From Phycisphaerae bacterium (GTDB lineage Bacteria > Planctomycetota > Phycisphaerae > Phycisphaerales > SM1A02), in contig PBMX01000003.1 in NCBI GenBank assembly GCA_002722935.1, forward strand, positions 9,612-52,132: DNA of 42,521 nucleotides. Reading direction: 5' to 3'. Below are positions 15,611-23,917 of this stretch, one piece after another. The position numbers and the translations under genes were made by a program. The first letter of the stretch is position 1. Every line of letters begins with the position of its first letter. The notes below the pieces were generated by a model. That model saw only the letters and a program-made list of their open reading frames with translations. It was not told where the DNA came from and did no database searches.

Positions 15611-17044
15611 TCAGGAGGCCCCTGCATTTCCTGCATGGACCTTGATGTTCTCTGCATCGATGATGCGAATGTAGGCGAAGTCGTCTTCGGGACCAAGCTG
15701 GACGGCCGTTGCAGGCTTTCCGTTGCAGAGCACCTCGATGACGTTGTTGCTGGGACGCGGGATGGCGACGATGTAATGCTCCGCCGGCAGTGTCGCCCAG
15801 ATCCTGTCATCGGCCTCGTCCACTTCCGAGAGGACGATGCCCCCGGCGAGGATCCCGATCTTCGCAAGTGCATTGTCGGTCTGGTTCTGGGCGACGGCGA
15901 CGGCGATGGCCCGGGCTGCTCCCCGGATCAGGGGTGGTCCCCAGAGTTCGACGATCCGATCATTGAAATCATCGATGGCCATGTCCTCGGGTGAATCCAC
16001 GAAGGTCGCCCTCGTCTTCTTCCCGTCATGGCGAAGGTGAATCCTGCGGACCCGGCCCTCGGGGCGAATCTGCAGCATCGGCAGGCTCGCCTTGAAGTAC
16101 GTGAGCTTGCCGCCGGGAAGCGGGACCGGCACTCGAATGTCATTGGCATACCGGACCGGACCCATGCCGTTTCCAACGAGGACCCAGACATGGTCTCCCA
16201 TGTCCTGGTTCTCGAGGCAGTCCTTGACGGGCTTCATGACCTGCGCAAAACCGGTGACGGATTCCTCGAGTTTCCTGGCGCTGAACTCGGCTTCCGACCA
16301 TGAATCGGTCGTGCCGAACGCGACGAACTCGGTGAAGTAGGCGGAGGGGACGCGGTTGTCTCCATTCCTCCCGGTGCGTGCAAGCGAAGCGCCTGCATTC
16401 TTCATGGGCTCCGAGTTCATCAGGTGCGATACGGAGCCAGCCTTGCTGGTCTCCTCGTCTCCCGAGGCCGCTTCGTCGAGATCGGACTCCGTGATGACGG
16501 CCTCGTCCCAATCGAAGGTCTCGATCTGGTGCTGGATGTCCGCTGCCTGTCGCATGATCGGTGCAGCCGCCGCTGCATCACCACTGCAGATTGCGCACAC
16601 CGTTCGGGCCTGGTGGAGGAGGACCCGTTCGTGTGGCCTGGGGAGGTAGTCCCTGAACTGGTCGCCGAACATGGAAGCACCGGCCGTATTTGCAAATCCT
16701 GCAAGGCTGCCGCCTTCTTCGTCCTCGTCGATCGCCCTGATCACGAGATCCGTCTCGTCAAGCCTGGCCCGTGCTTCACCGTAATAGCCGGCATCCATGA
16801 GGATGGCTCCGGATTCAACACCTACCCAGACCGTATCGTGGTCCTTCGGGGGTGGAAGAGTGGCGACTTTTTCAGCGGCCTGGTCAAACTGACCGCTGGA
16901 GTGCATCTGGCGTGCTTCACGTATGCCAGGTGACTTGCAGCCCGCGGCCACCAGGAGAGCCATGCCGAGCATGGGAACAATGCAGGTCCTGCACGAAGCG
17001 GGTTTCCACTTGATCCGTCGGATCACGTCCTTGAAGCGCATCAT
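15611..17044 (-). CDS. COG3014-like lipoprotein with TPR-type N-terminal region
   Basis: The protein has 477 residues; AAGGAG lies eight bases before the ATG pair. A lipobox is visible after a long n-region (MLGMALLVAAGC). Residues 45-230 are helical and TPR-like (GQFDQAAEKVATLPPP, MDAGYYGEARARLDE, LLHQARTVCAICSGDAAAA). The second half is beta-rich: GDHVWVLVGNGMGPVRYANDIRVPVPLPGGKL corresponds to the 'lipoprotein with pro-rich insertion' seen in COG3014 members. RGAARAIAVAVAQNQ follows, the usual paired helix, then strands with IWATLPAEHYIVAI. Together with the LpoB-like gene downstream, this matches the well-known COG3014-LpoB neighbourhood. Function is not known for the family. It leads the minus-strand set and shares an intergenic region with the divergent plus-strand set. 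Confidence 0.7.
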   Translation of the reverse strand: MMRFKDVIRRIKWKPASCRTCIVPMLGMALLVAAGCKSPGIREARQMHSSGQFDQAAEKVATLPPPKDHDTVWVGVESGAILMDAGYYGEARARLDETDLVIRAIDEDEEGGSLAGFANTAGASMFGDQFRDYLPRPHERVLLHQARTVCAICSGDAAAAAPIMRQAADIQHQIETFDWDEAVITESDLDEAASGDEETSKAGSVSHLMNSEPMKNAGASLARTGRNGDNRVPSAYFTEFVAFGTTDSWSEAEFSARKLEESVTGFAQVMKPVKDCLENQDMGDHVWVLVGNGMGPVRYANDIRVPVPLPGGKLTYFKASLPMLQIRPEGRVRRIHLRHDGKKTRATFVDSPEDMAIDDFNDRIVELWGPPLIRGAARAIAVAVAQNQTDNALAKIGILAGGIVLSEVDEADDRIWATLPAEHYIVAIPRPSNNVIEVLCNGKPATAVQLGPEDDFAYIRIIDAENIKVHAGNAGAS

Positions 17045-17380
17045 CTGCCCTCTCCTTCTTCAGCGAGTTGCCGAAGCAATTCCAACCATCTCCCTGTCCG
17101 ACCTGGGGCAGGGGCAACACCTACTTATACCCGAGTCACTCACATTGCGTCGAGTCTGTCCAGGGATCCGCTGCAGTGGCACGAACAGAGGTTTTTACCA
17201 CCGCCACCACTGCTTCAGGGCCATGAGGGTCATCAGCGGTAGACTGCACAATTCATGTGTGTGTGGGCCGAGCCATCCGCATGGCCGGTGCAGGCAGGCA
17301 GGAGTTGAATCATGAACGGATGTCCAGGTCGTATTACAGCCGGTCGACAGGCCGCTGCTTCATGTCGAGGAGTAAATCGC
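17045..17380. other. Shared intergenic region of the divergent lipoprotein sets
   Basis: About 335 bases lie between the COG3014-like gene (minus) and the 17381 gene (plus). No credible gene is seen; the sequence CAGGCAGGCAGGAG precedes an alternative start at 17312. It must carry both promoters and could allow co-regulation of the two sets. I found no clear -35/-10 pair by eye. Confidence 0.5.
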
Positions 17381-19303
17381 GTGTTGAAGTTGGTCCTTGC
17401 CATGCTCCTGTGCACCTGCTCGGGCCATGCGGTCGCCGATGAGACTCTGGTGGACTTCGCCTCGACGGCGACCCTCGGTTCCAGGAACAGGGCCGTCCAT
17501 GTCTTCGCGGAAGGAGATGGAAGGATCATCGCCGTCGTCGTACTGGGCATGGCCCGTGATGACGGGAGTTCCAGGAACCTCGCGAGGCGGAAGGCCGAAC
17601 TCATCCTGGAGCAGACGATGGTCAACTACGCCATCCTCTCGCCACGCGTCGGCGAAGACTGGCAGGCAGTTGCAAACGAGCTGTCAAGGCGCGATGGTGG
17701 TTTTTCAACGACTGGTACGCTTGGCCCAGGCGTTGCATATCGAACCCTCAAGGGACTTCCAGACGATCGATTCGCCATGGAAGCAACGACCACGATCGAC
17801 AACATTTCTCTGGGGAAACGGCCAGCCCAGACAGAAATCGACCAGGCGCATCGACGTGTCATCCTCGGCGACATGTTGGCTGGTCGGGATCGTTCAGCAG
17901 AAGACATCTCGCGTGTACTGGATGACATCAATCGCATGATTGATGCATCCGGGGGAGAGCCGTCCCGGATGCCTCCTCGCAAGCTTGGGATCATGGCTGC
18001 CCTGGTCCATGTGAAATCGGGAAACCTGGAATCGGCGAAGCAACTTCTGGATGGGACGAGCCGCGCGAAATGGGACCTGGCCTGGGCCGACCTGGAGCAA
18101 CTTGTTCAGGTCGAGCGTGGCCTGGGCAACATGGCCGTGGCCGAGGCCATCGAATCCGTTCTTGGGAAACGCGACTCGAACGATGAAACGGGCTTGGATC
18201 CGCGGGTGGAGTTTCTCTGCCTGGGCGGGGAGGAGGTCGTCCCTGTCGGAGTCTATGGGGCGAAGATCGGCGACCAGCAGTGGCTCCTCGGGGTTGCCGA
18301 GGTCATCGAGATGGACTTCCGTGATGGCGAGCCGGGATGGCTTCGGCCGGTCCTGCGTTCACAGATGGAAGCCGCATTCAACAAGCTGCTTCCGTCTATC
18401 GAATACGACTGGCGTCTTGGAGGACTCGTTGAATCGAATGATGGCCCATTCGGGGGGCCCCATGCATGGACCGTCTTCAAGGAAATCGACCAGTCGACCC
18501 CGGAGGCGACGGTCATTCGTTATCTCCTTGCCACCAGGATGGAGGATGCCCCGTCTCAACGAGCCGACGGCGGCGAGACGATCAAGGTGATCTACAGGGA
18601 GCCGGCCCCGGGGCTCTCCTCGGTTCATGAGGCGGTCCGGGCCGAGGGATGGAACCAGTTCGTTGCCGATCACTTCCAGGGCTACGCTGAACTGCTTCGC
18701 GGCAGGCGGCCGACTGACGACGAGCTTGTCAACGTATTCCCGGTGCTCGATTACACGCCATCGTCCTATGGAGAATGGGTCGTGGAAGTCGACATGTCCG
18801 CTGCACGCGATCAACTGCTCGGACTTCTTCCAGCTGGATCAATCGAGTTGGCCGTAGCGGTTTCGCCCTGGAATACACCAGCCACCGACGGGGGGAACGA
18901 TGGATCCAGTGTTGATTCCGAATGGGAAACGGCCATCCGTGCATGCATTGCCGAGCGCCTCGAGTCCTGGCCAGCGGTGAAGATCAAAGGGCCTGATGCC
19001 GGGGAAGCGTCGCTTGCAGTGGTCACGATCGGACCCGTGCAGGTGGAAGAGGGGGAGTTGCCATCACGATATGCAGGTGGCGAGCCGCGAAGGTGGAGCA
19101 TCGCCTGCCGTGAACTGGAGATCACCCTTGGTGGCGCGACTGGTACTGCTCGGGCCTGCACCCAGCGACATTTCGGTACCCAGCAGGCCAAGGTCACTCC
19201 AGACCTGGCCGCTGCAATGGCCTCCAAGGTGCTGCTGGAAATGGACTTGGAGACACTTCGAGACGCACTGCTTGCAAATGGGCCACGCTTCGAGGGAGAA
19301 TAG
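17381..19303 (+). CDS. Exported 640-residue protein of unknown function (LPP20/TPR-like traits)
   Basis: GTG at 17381 is preferred: GAGGAG lies eight bases upstream and the product then begins with a standard signal peptide (LKLVLAMLLCTCSGHAVADE). The track start at 17312 also has an AGGAG but gives an odd n-region of 23 extra residues. Residues 20-160 contain a beta-rich domain with a helix like those in LPP20-type proteins (RNLARRKAELILEQTMVNYA). Residues ~165-260 are helical and TPR-like (MAALVHVKSGNLESAKQLLDG). The C-terminal half has strand-rich segments with no motif I recognise. It starts the plus-strand half of the divergent lipoprotein-type locus, 53 bases before the paralogue of the 854-residue protein. 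Its role is presumably in the same envelope process. Confidence 0.55.
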   Translation: MLKLVLAMLLCTCSGHAVADETLVDFASTATLGSRNRAVHVFAEGDGRIIAVVVLGMARDDGSSRNLARRKAELILEQTMVNYAILSPRVGEDWQAVANELSRRDGGFSTTGTLGPGVAYRTLKGLPDDRFAMEATTTIDNISLGKRPAQTEIDQAHRRVILGDMLAGRDRSAEDISRVLDDINRMIDASGGEPSRMPPRKLGIMAALVHVKSGNLESAKQLLDGTSRAKWDLAWADLEQLVQVERGLGNMAVAEAIESVLGKRDSNDETGLDPRVEFLCLGGEEVVPVGVYGAKIGDQQWLLGVAEVIEMDFRDGEPGWLRPVLRSQMEAAFNKLLPSIEYDWRLGGLVESNDGPFGGPHAWTVFKEIDQSTPEATVIRYLLATRMEDAPSQRADGGETIKVIYREPAPGLSSVHEAVRAEGWNQFVADHFQGYAELLRGRRPTDDELVNVFPVLDYTPSSYGEWVVEVDMSAARDQLLGLLPAGSIELAVAVSPWNTPATDGGNDGSSVDSEWETAIRACIAERLESWPAVKIKGPDAGEASLAVVTIGPVQVEEGELPSRYAGGEPRRWSIACRELEITLGGATGTARACTQRHFGTQQAKVTPDLAAAMASKVLLEMDLETLRDALLANGPRFEGE

Positions 19304-19356
19304 GCCCTTGCGCATCCACCCGGATGAGTCGCAACTTGTTCAACCAGGAGAGAGCG

Positions 19357-20715
19357 ATGAAAAACCAGGCACTTCCACGCGGAGCAACTCTTGCTATCAC
19401 CATGTTCGTTCTTTGTGGCGTCGCGTCATTGGCCACGGCCCAGTTCGTGGTTCCGCACGCGCAGCCCAATCCCGAGTCGCATCGTGGTGTCAGTGATCCA
19501 TCATCGGTAAAGGTGTCGGAGAATGACGCGCTCGATGTCGACGTCGTATCCGGTGCCACCGAACAGGACGCCATCAATCATGCCCAGAACCTCCTCGAGG
19601 AGGATGGAGGGGTCAAGGCGATCGCGACCGGGTCCGGACTCGGGTTCGTTTCGACCTACAAGGTGAGCTATTCGCATGCCAAGAACAACGTGAATCTTTC
19701 CAGGTTGCAGCAGCGCCTCGCGGCGGTGCAGGCGGATCTTCTCGCGAAGGCACAACTGGTCAAATTCCTCGAGGGATGCTCGATCGAAGGCCAGGAGAAG
19801 ATCGCTGAATCGATCCAGGCCCTCGATTCAGAAACCCAGCAGGACATGAACAGGACAATGACTGCGGAAGAGCAGCGGAAGTCCACGGTTGCCGGGCTCA
19901 TCAGGGGAACGGTTACCTATGACTTCCGTGACGAGCCAGAAGGCGAATATGGCGGAACCTGCACCGTCTCCGTCGTGACTACTCCTCGGACTCGTGGGCA
20001 GGTCGCAGCGGGGACGCGCCCCAATCTCGTGCATGCCAGTGACATCCAGATGCTTCAGACGCTCCTCCTTGCCGAGTTGAAGAGCGGCCTGATGCCCCCC
20101 AATGGTGGTCGCACGATTCTTCTTCCTGGTGGCGGTGTCGCCTGGGTCGGATTCGGTTCGGCACTGGTTCGGGAAAACAGGGATCCGCGGTTGCGAGATG
20201 CCGCGATCGAGATGGCGAAGGGGGAAGCTGATCTGCGTGCGGAATCCGCCCTGCATGCTGTCATCAAGGGAGAGGACATCGAGTATTCAAAGGAGATGCA
20301 GAGCAACTTCGATTCGTCACTGAAGCAGTACGAGGTCAGTATCGACCTGTTGAGCGGCGAGGAGGAGGCCAGGACACTCGAGGAAACTGAGGAAGCCTCG
20401 ATGGCATCCTCGTTCTACAAGGACACCGTCTCATCCAAGGTCAAGGGGACACTTCCTCCCGGCTGCATGAAGAAGGAGTTCAGGACCGACGATGGTCACT
20501 GGCAGTACTGCGTCTACATCTACGAGCCGGCAATGACGGCTGCGGCGAGGAAGGCGGCTGCGGAAATGGCGGCCAACAGTCCATTCGACAACACGAACAA
20601 CTCCGGTCCCCAGTACATGACCGAGCCTGATGGTTCCTTCAAGAGGGGGGCGGATGGCCGATTGATCCCCAAATCTCTCGGCAGGGGTCGTGTGACAGAG
20701 GATGAGGATCTTTGA
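19357..20715 (+). CDS. Exported paralogue of the N-terminal half of the 854-residue protein
   Basis: Start at ATG 19357 (GGAG six bases upstream, signal peptide ending LATAQ) in place of 19324; 452 residues. From QFVVPHAQPN to WQYCVYIYEPAMTAAARKAA the protein aligns over its whole length with residues 28-400 of the 12370-14934 product. Shared stretches include EEDGGVKAIATGSGLGFVSTY, QQRLAAVQADLLAKAQLVKFL, PNGGRTILLPGGGVAWVGFGSA and MKKEFRTDDGHWQYC. It then ends after a short Asn/Gly tail, lacking the FlgT-like half. The domain pattern resembles DUF6844/LPP20-neighbour proteins, but I cannot confirm the name. Having the domain both free and fused suggests duplication with later fusion or loss. 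The next gene follows after 32 bases. Confidence 0.65.
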   Translation: MKNQALPRGATLAITMFVLCGVASLATAQFVVPHAQPNPESHRGVSDPSSVKVSENDALDVDVVSGATEQDAINHAQNLLEEDGGVKAIATGSGLGFVSTYKVSYSHAKNNVNLSRLQQRLAAVQADLLAKAQLVKFLEGCSIEGQEKIAESIQALDSETQQDMNRTMTAEEQRKSTVAGLIRGTVTYDFRDEPEGEYGGTCTVSVVTTPRTRGQVAAGTRPNLVHASDIQMLQTLLLAELKSGLMPPNGGRTILLPGGGVAWVGFGSALVRENRDPRLRDAAIEMAKGEADLRAESALHAVIKGEDIEYSKEMQSNFDSSLKQYEVSIDLLSGEEEARTLEETEEASMASSFYKDTVSSKVKGTLPPGCMKKEFRTDDGHWQYCVYIYEPAMTAAARKAAAEMAANSPFDNTNNSGPQYMTEPDGSFKRGADGRLIPKSLGRGRVTEDEDL

Positions 20716-20747
20716 ATCGTATTCCATGTGATGAAGGAGAAACCAGG

Positions 20748-21260
20748 ATGGCAGAGAATGCATTTTCAGTCGAGTTGATACCGGCCGAGTACTGGATCGG
20801 TGGAGGCGATGGGTTCGATCCGGCCGAGGCAAACGTCTACATCGACTTCATCCAGTTCGAACGATGGAGTGAAGACGATGATTCCCAGCAGGACATCGCC
20901 CTCGTCGACCAGGGTGGGGTGACGGATGCGGGAAGCGATGGCACGCCTTCGATCCACGGGGCAACCTCCATCCATCGTGTCGATCTGTACCAGGACGGAG
21001 TCGAATGCGAATGGGAAGAGCTTGGCGAGGGCAACTTCGCCGTGAAGATCGGTGGAACCGTCGGCGTAATGACCGAGGATCCCGCGATCATCGAGGAACT
21101 GCGTTCCCTCATCGATCCGGACGTGCCGGCGGAATTCGGTCCGGACTACATCCTGGAGTTCAACCTCCGCAAGACCGGGGACGATCCTCCGATCACGGTT
21201 GAATCCGAGATCGAGTGCTCGGGAACCCTCACCGGGATAGATCCTGATTGGGGACCCTGA
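20748..21260 (+). CDS. Small acidic protein of unknown function, last gene of the plus set
   Basis: Start at ATG 20748 (AAGGAG eight bases upstream) instead of 20712; 170 residues, no signal peptide. Sequence is strongly acidic (DFIQFERWSEDDDSQQD, VMTEDPAIIEEL) with alternating hydrophobics that suggest a beta fold (FAVKIGGTVGVM, YILEFNLRKTG). No family recognised. Spacing of 32 bases after the 452-residue gene suggests co-transcription, so it may be a soluble partner or regulator in the same locus. Convergent with the GNAT gene, which ends 18 bases away. Confidence 0.6.
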   Translation: MAENAFSVELIPAEYWIGGGDGFDPAEANVYIDFIQFERWSEDDDSQQDIALVDQGGVTDAGSDGTPSIHGATSIHRVDLYQDGVECEWEELGEGNFAVKIGGTVGVMTEDPAIIEELRSLIDPDVPAEFGPDYILEFNLRKTGDDPPITVESEIECSGTLTGIDPDWGP

Positions 21261-21278
21261 CCCTGATTCGTAGTCGAC

Positions 21279-22088
21279 TCAGCGGTCGATTGGTCGTTCC
21301 CCCAGCAACACCAGGCTGTTCTGCCACTGGCCCAGGGTGAAGCCCAGTTTCGCGTATATGTGCAGGGCCAGGCCCTTGGGATTCACGCCAAGCAGGAGCG
21401 TCGTGCAGCCAAGTTCGCTCATCGCGTGGTTGCCGATGGTGGAGACCAGCATCGAGCAGACTCCTCGGCGGCGGAACTCCGGATGCGTCTCGACGGATTG
21501 GAAGCGCCCTCGCTGTTCCGGGCAGCAGACCATGCCGGCCTGGCCCACGAGGCGACCTTCGATGAAGGCACCCCACCAGGTTGCGCTGCCCGTGGCCACC
21601 CATGCCTGCCAGGCGCGGCGGAGTCCTTCCTTGAAGGCGATGTAGTCGGCAACCCCGTCGATCTCCTCCGGATCGCATGCGATGTTGAGAGCGACGATGT
21701 CTTCCCAGTCATCCTCGATGTGCAGCGGCCGGATGCTCACACCCTCCGCCTCGACAGGCTGCAATGCGGTTGCATGCATCACCTGTCCTGCATCAACTTG
21801 CATGCCCAGTTCAAGTGCCCTTGCTTCCAGGTCGGGATCGACGGGTTCGCCATCCCAGCGGAGCATGACATGACTGCTCTCGGGCTGGTCCTCGAAGGTG
21901 TCACGTGCCAGTTGGATGAGGTTCTGTAGTTCGGATGCAGCGGGGGGGGAGGCCAGATGCAGGCAGTTGCCCCAGCGGTAGCCGGGGTTGTCCGGGACCC
22001 GGACCACGGTGATGCCGTCGACGACCTCGACACGGCCGTGCAGGCGCACGAGGTGCAGGTCGGTTTCAGTCAGTGGCAATCCATGCAT
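21279..22088 (-). CDS. GNAT-family acetyltransferase
   Basis: The protein has 269 residues. The N-terminal ~120 are beta-rich and unlike a standard GNAT core (LHGRVEVVDGITVVRVPDNP). The C-terminal ~150 form the GNAT fold: VSIRPLHIEDDWEDIVAL, then RFQSVETHPEFRRRGVCSMLVS with the acetyl-CoA pyrophosphate-binding R-R-x-G-V/x motif, then LLLGVNPKGLALHIYAKLGF. Known reaction: acetyl transfer from acetyl-CoA to an amine; the substrate is unknown. It starts nine bases after the TPR gene's stop, so both are probably one operon, although no close Shine-Dalgarno sequence is seen. Confidence 0.82.
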   Translation of the reverse strand: MHGLPLTETDLHLVRLHGRVEVVDGITVVRVPDNPGYRWGNCLHLASPPAASELQNLIQLARDTFEDQPESSHVMLRWDGEPVDPDLEARALELGMQVDAGQVMHATALQPVEAEGVSIRPLHIEDDWEDIVALNIACDPEEIDGVADYIAFKEGLRRAWQAWVATGSATWWGAFIEGRLVGQAGMVCCPEQRGRFQSVETHPEFRRRGVCSMLVSTIGNHAMSELGCTTLLLGVNPKGLALHIYAKLGFTLGQWQNSLVLLGERPIDR

Positions 22089-22097
22089 CGGGTCGAA

Positions 22098-23756
22098 TCA
22101 GTTCCCTGTCATCGTCGAACCGCAATAGCATGCTGCAGGGGGCATGACGTCGGCATTTCTCCATGCACTTCGAAAGGACGTATGGATGAAAGCGGCTTCG
22201 TCGTTGCGATCCTGTCCGATGAGCGCATCGCGGAGACCGAGCAGGGCCCAGCCATTGCGAGGATGCCGTTCCAGATCCTCCATGAACACCACTTCGGCTT
22301 CCTTGTACTGTTCGTCAACGAGCAACAGTGCCCCGAGAGCGTGGCGGATGGGCTGCATGCAGACCGGCGGTTCGGCGTATCGCAGCGAGTCTTCCAAGGC
22401 AACGGCTTCCTTCAGAAGGGCCAGGCCTTCCGATCTCCGACCTTCCTTGAACAGCATCTCCCCCTCGGTAAAGAGCCGCATGACCTTCATGCCCTCTTCC
22501 GGAGGATTGAAGGCCATCTCCCATCCATCGGGAATGTTGGCGACCGCATCATCGAACCTGGCCAGTTCAGCGCGGGCCTCCTTCGAGTTGCCCAGGTTTG
22601 CAAAGGCTATGGCCCGACTGCTGTGGGCAACGGCAACGGAGATGAATCTCCAATCCGGAGGCATCGGTGAGTCCAGTACCTGCTGCCATTCGCCGAATCG
22701 GATCATCGCATGCCATGGAGCGGCCATGGATGAATCCACGTACTGGGCATACGTGCGGATGAGTTCTTCGGGTGCCTCCTGCATGGACCAGGCGACGCTG
22801 ATGGCGTCTTCCTTGGCGCCCTGCATCATGGCTGCGTAGACGAGGAAGTGTCGATTGTGCGAGGTGTATCCCCGGTAGTCGAAGGTTTCGGGGACCGCAT
22901 CGAACCATGCATTGTCCAACTGGTAGCCACGTCGGTTGCATTCCAGCGCTTCTTCGTATCGGCCCGTGTGTACCCAGATATGGGAGGGCATGTGGACCAG
23001 GTGCCCCGAACCCGGCATGAGGTTTGCCAGCCGATCGGCGGCAGCTTCGGCCCGTTGAGGATCTGGAGAGGCTTCCATGATGTGGATATAGAGGTGGTTG
23101 GCTGCCGGGTGCATCGGGTGCGCAAGCATGGTCGTCTCGATGATGTTCCGGAACTCATCGCATGCACCCCTGGGTGACCCATCCTCGTTCCAGTATTCCC
23201 AGCTCTGGGTATTCATCAGGGCCTCGGCGGTCATCGCGGCGATGTCGGGATCATGCGGATACTGTTCATGGAGTACCCGAAGGCGATTGGCATACTCGAG
23301 GTCCATTTCACTCCGATCCTCGGGGTTCGGATACATGTAACGCCCCTGCAGGGCCCTGATCAGGCCCCGGTTGGCGGGCGACTTCTCGTTCTCGATGTAT
23401 TCAAGTGCACGTTGCATGCCGACGTATGCAGCAGCCTGTTCACTCTCGTTCATCATCGGATCATTGATGTTCGGACCGTTTGCGCAGCTGATGCCCCACC
23501 AGGCCATCGCGAAACCAGGATCGTGGCGGGTGGCCTCCAGGAAGGACAGCGTTGCACCTTCATGGTTGAACCCGTAGAGCAGAGCCATGCCCTGGTCGAA
23601 CCAGGCCCTGGCCTCCGTGCTCGTCGTCGTGACCGGACGCCGAAAATCGCCGAGGGTCTCGAGAATCATCGGTGGTGGTGTCGCCCGAGGGGTTGGAGGC
23701 ACTGGTGGTTCGGTGGCGATTGTGCTGGTGAGCATCAGGCAGAGTTCGATGAGCAC
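22098..23756 (-). CDS. Exported tetratricopeptide-repeat protein
   Basis: The track start at 23792 is TTG without a ribosome-binding site. GTG at 23756 (AGGA about nine bases upstream) gives 552 residues with a short signal-like N-terminus (LIELCLMLTSTIA). Pro-rich residues follow, then TPR units across most of the length: ARAWFDQGMALLYGFNHEGATLSFLEAT, DPGFAMAWWG, IYGRYEEAL-type repeats and a C-terminal pair (RHALGALLLVDEQYKEAEVVFMEDL). The motifs HMPSHIWVHTGRYEEAL and SHNRHFLVYAAMMQG are hallmarks of a widespread conserved TPR protein family in Proteobacteria and Planctomycetota with no experimentally settled function. The C-terminus has a Cys pair (ACYCGS). It precedes the acetyltransferase gene by nine bases. 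Confidence 0.78.
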   Translation of the reverse strand: MLIELCLMLTSTIATEPPVPPTPRATPPPMILETLGDFRRPVTTTSTEARAWFDQGMALLYGFNHEGATLSFLEATRHDPGFAMAWWGISCANGPNINDPMMNESEQAAAYVGMQRALEYIENEKSPANRGLIRALQGRYMYPNPEDRSEMDLEYANRLRVLHEQYPHDPDIAAMTAEALMNTQSWEYWNEDGSPRGACDEFRNIIETTMLAHPMHPAANHLYIHIMEASPDPQRAEAAADRLANLMPGSGHLVHMPSHIWVHTGRYEEALECNRRGYQLDNAWFDAVPETFDYRGYTSHNRHFLVYAAMMQGAKEDAISVAWSMQEAPEELIRTYAQYVDSSMAAPWHAMIRFGEWQQVLDSPMPPDWRFISVAVAHSSRAIAFANLGNSKEARAELARFDDAVANIPDGWEMAFNPPEEGMKVMRLFTEGEMLFKEGRRSEGLALLKEAVALEDSLRYAEPPVCMQPIRHALGALLLVDEQYKEAEVVFMEDLERHPRNGWALLGLRDALIGQDRNDEAAFIHTSFRSAWRNADVMPPAACYCGSTMTGN

Positions 23757-23849
23757 GGTGAGTGATCCTGTAGCAAGTGACCCCGTCGGCAAGGTGCAGG
23801 CAGGCCGTCGAGGCCTGTTCTCCCTTGTGATGTCACCGGATCATAGTGA

Positions 23850-23887
23850 ACTCGAGAAAAAACGGCCCCGCCGTCGGGCGGGGCCGT
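23850..23887 (-). terminator. Rho-independent terminator of the repeat-built exported protein gene
   Basis: An 11-bp GC-rich stem (stems 23862-23872 and 23877-23887, loop GTCG) is followed on the minus strand by TTTTTTCTC. It lies 31 bases after the stop at 23918. Confidence 0.88.
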
Positions 23888-23917
23888 GTTTGAACAATCA
23901 ATGGAGGAATCCGAAGA

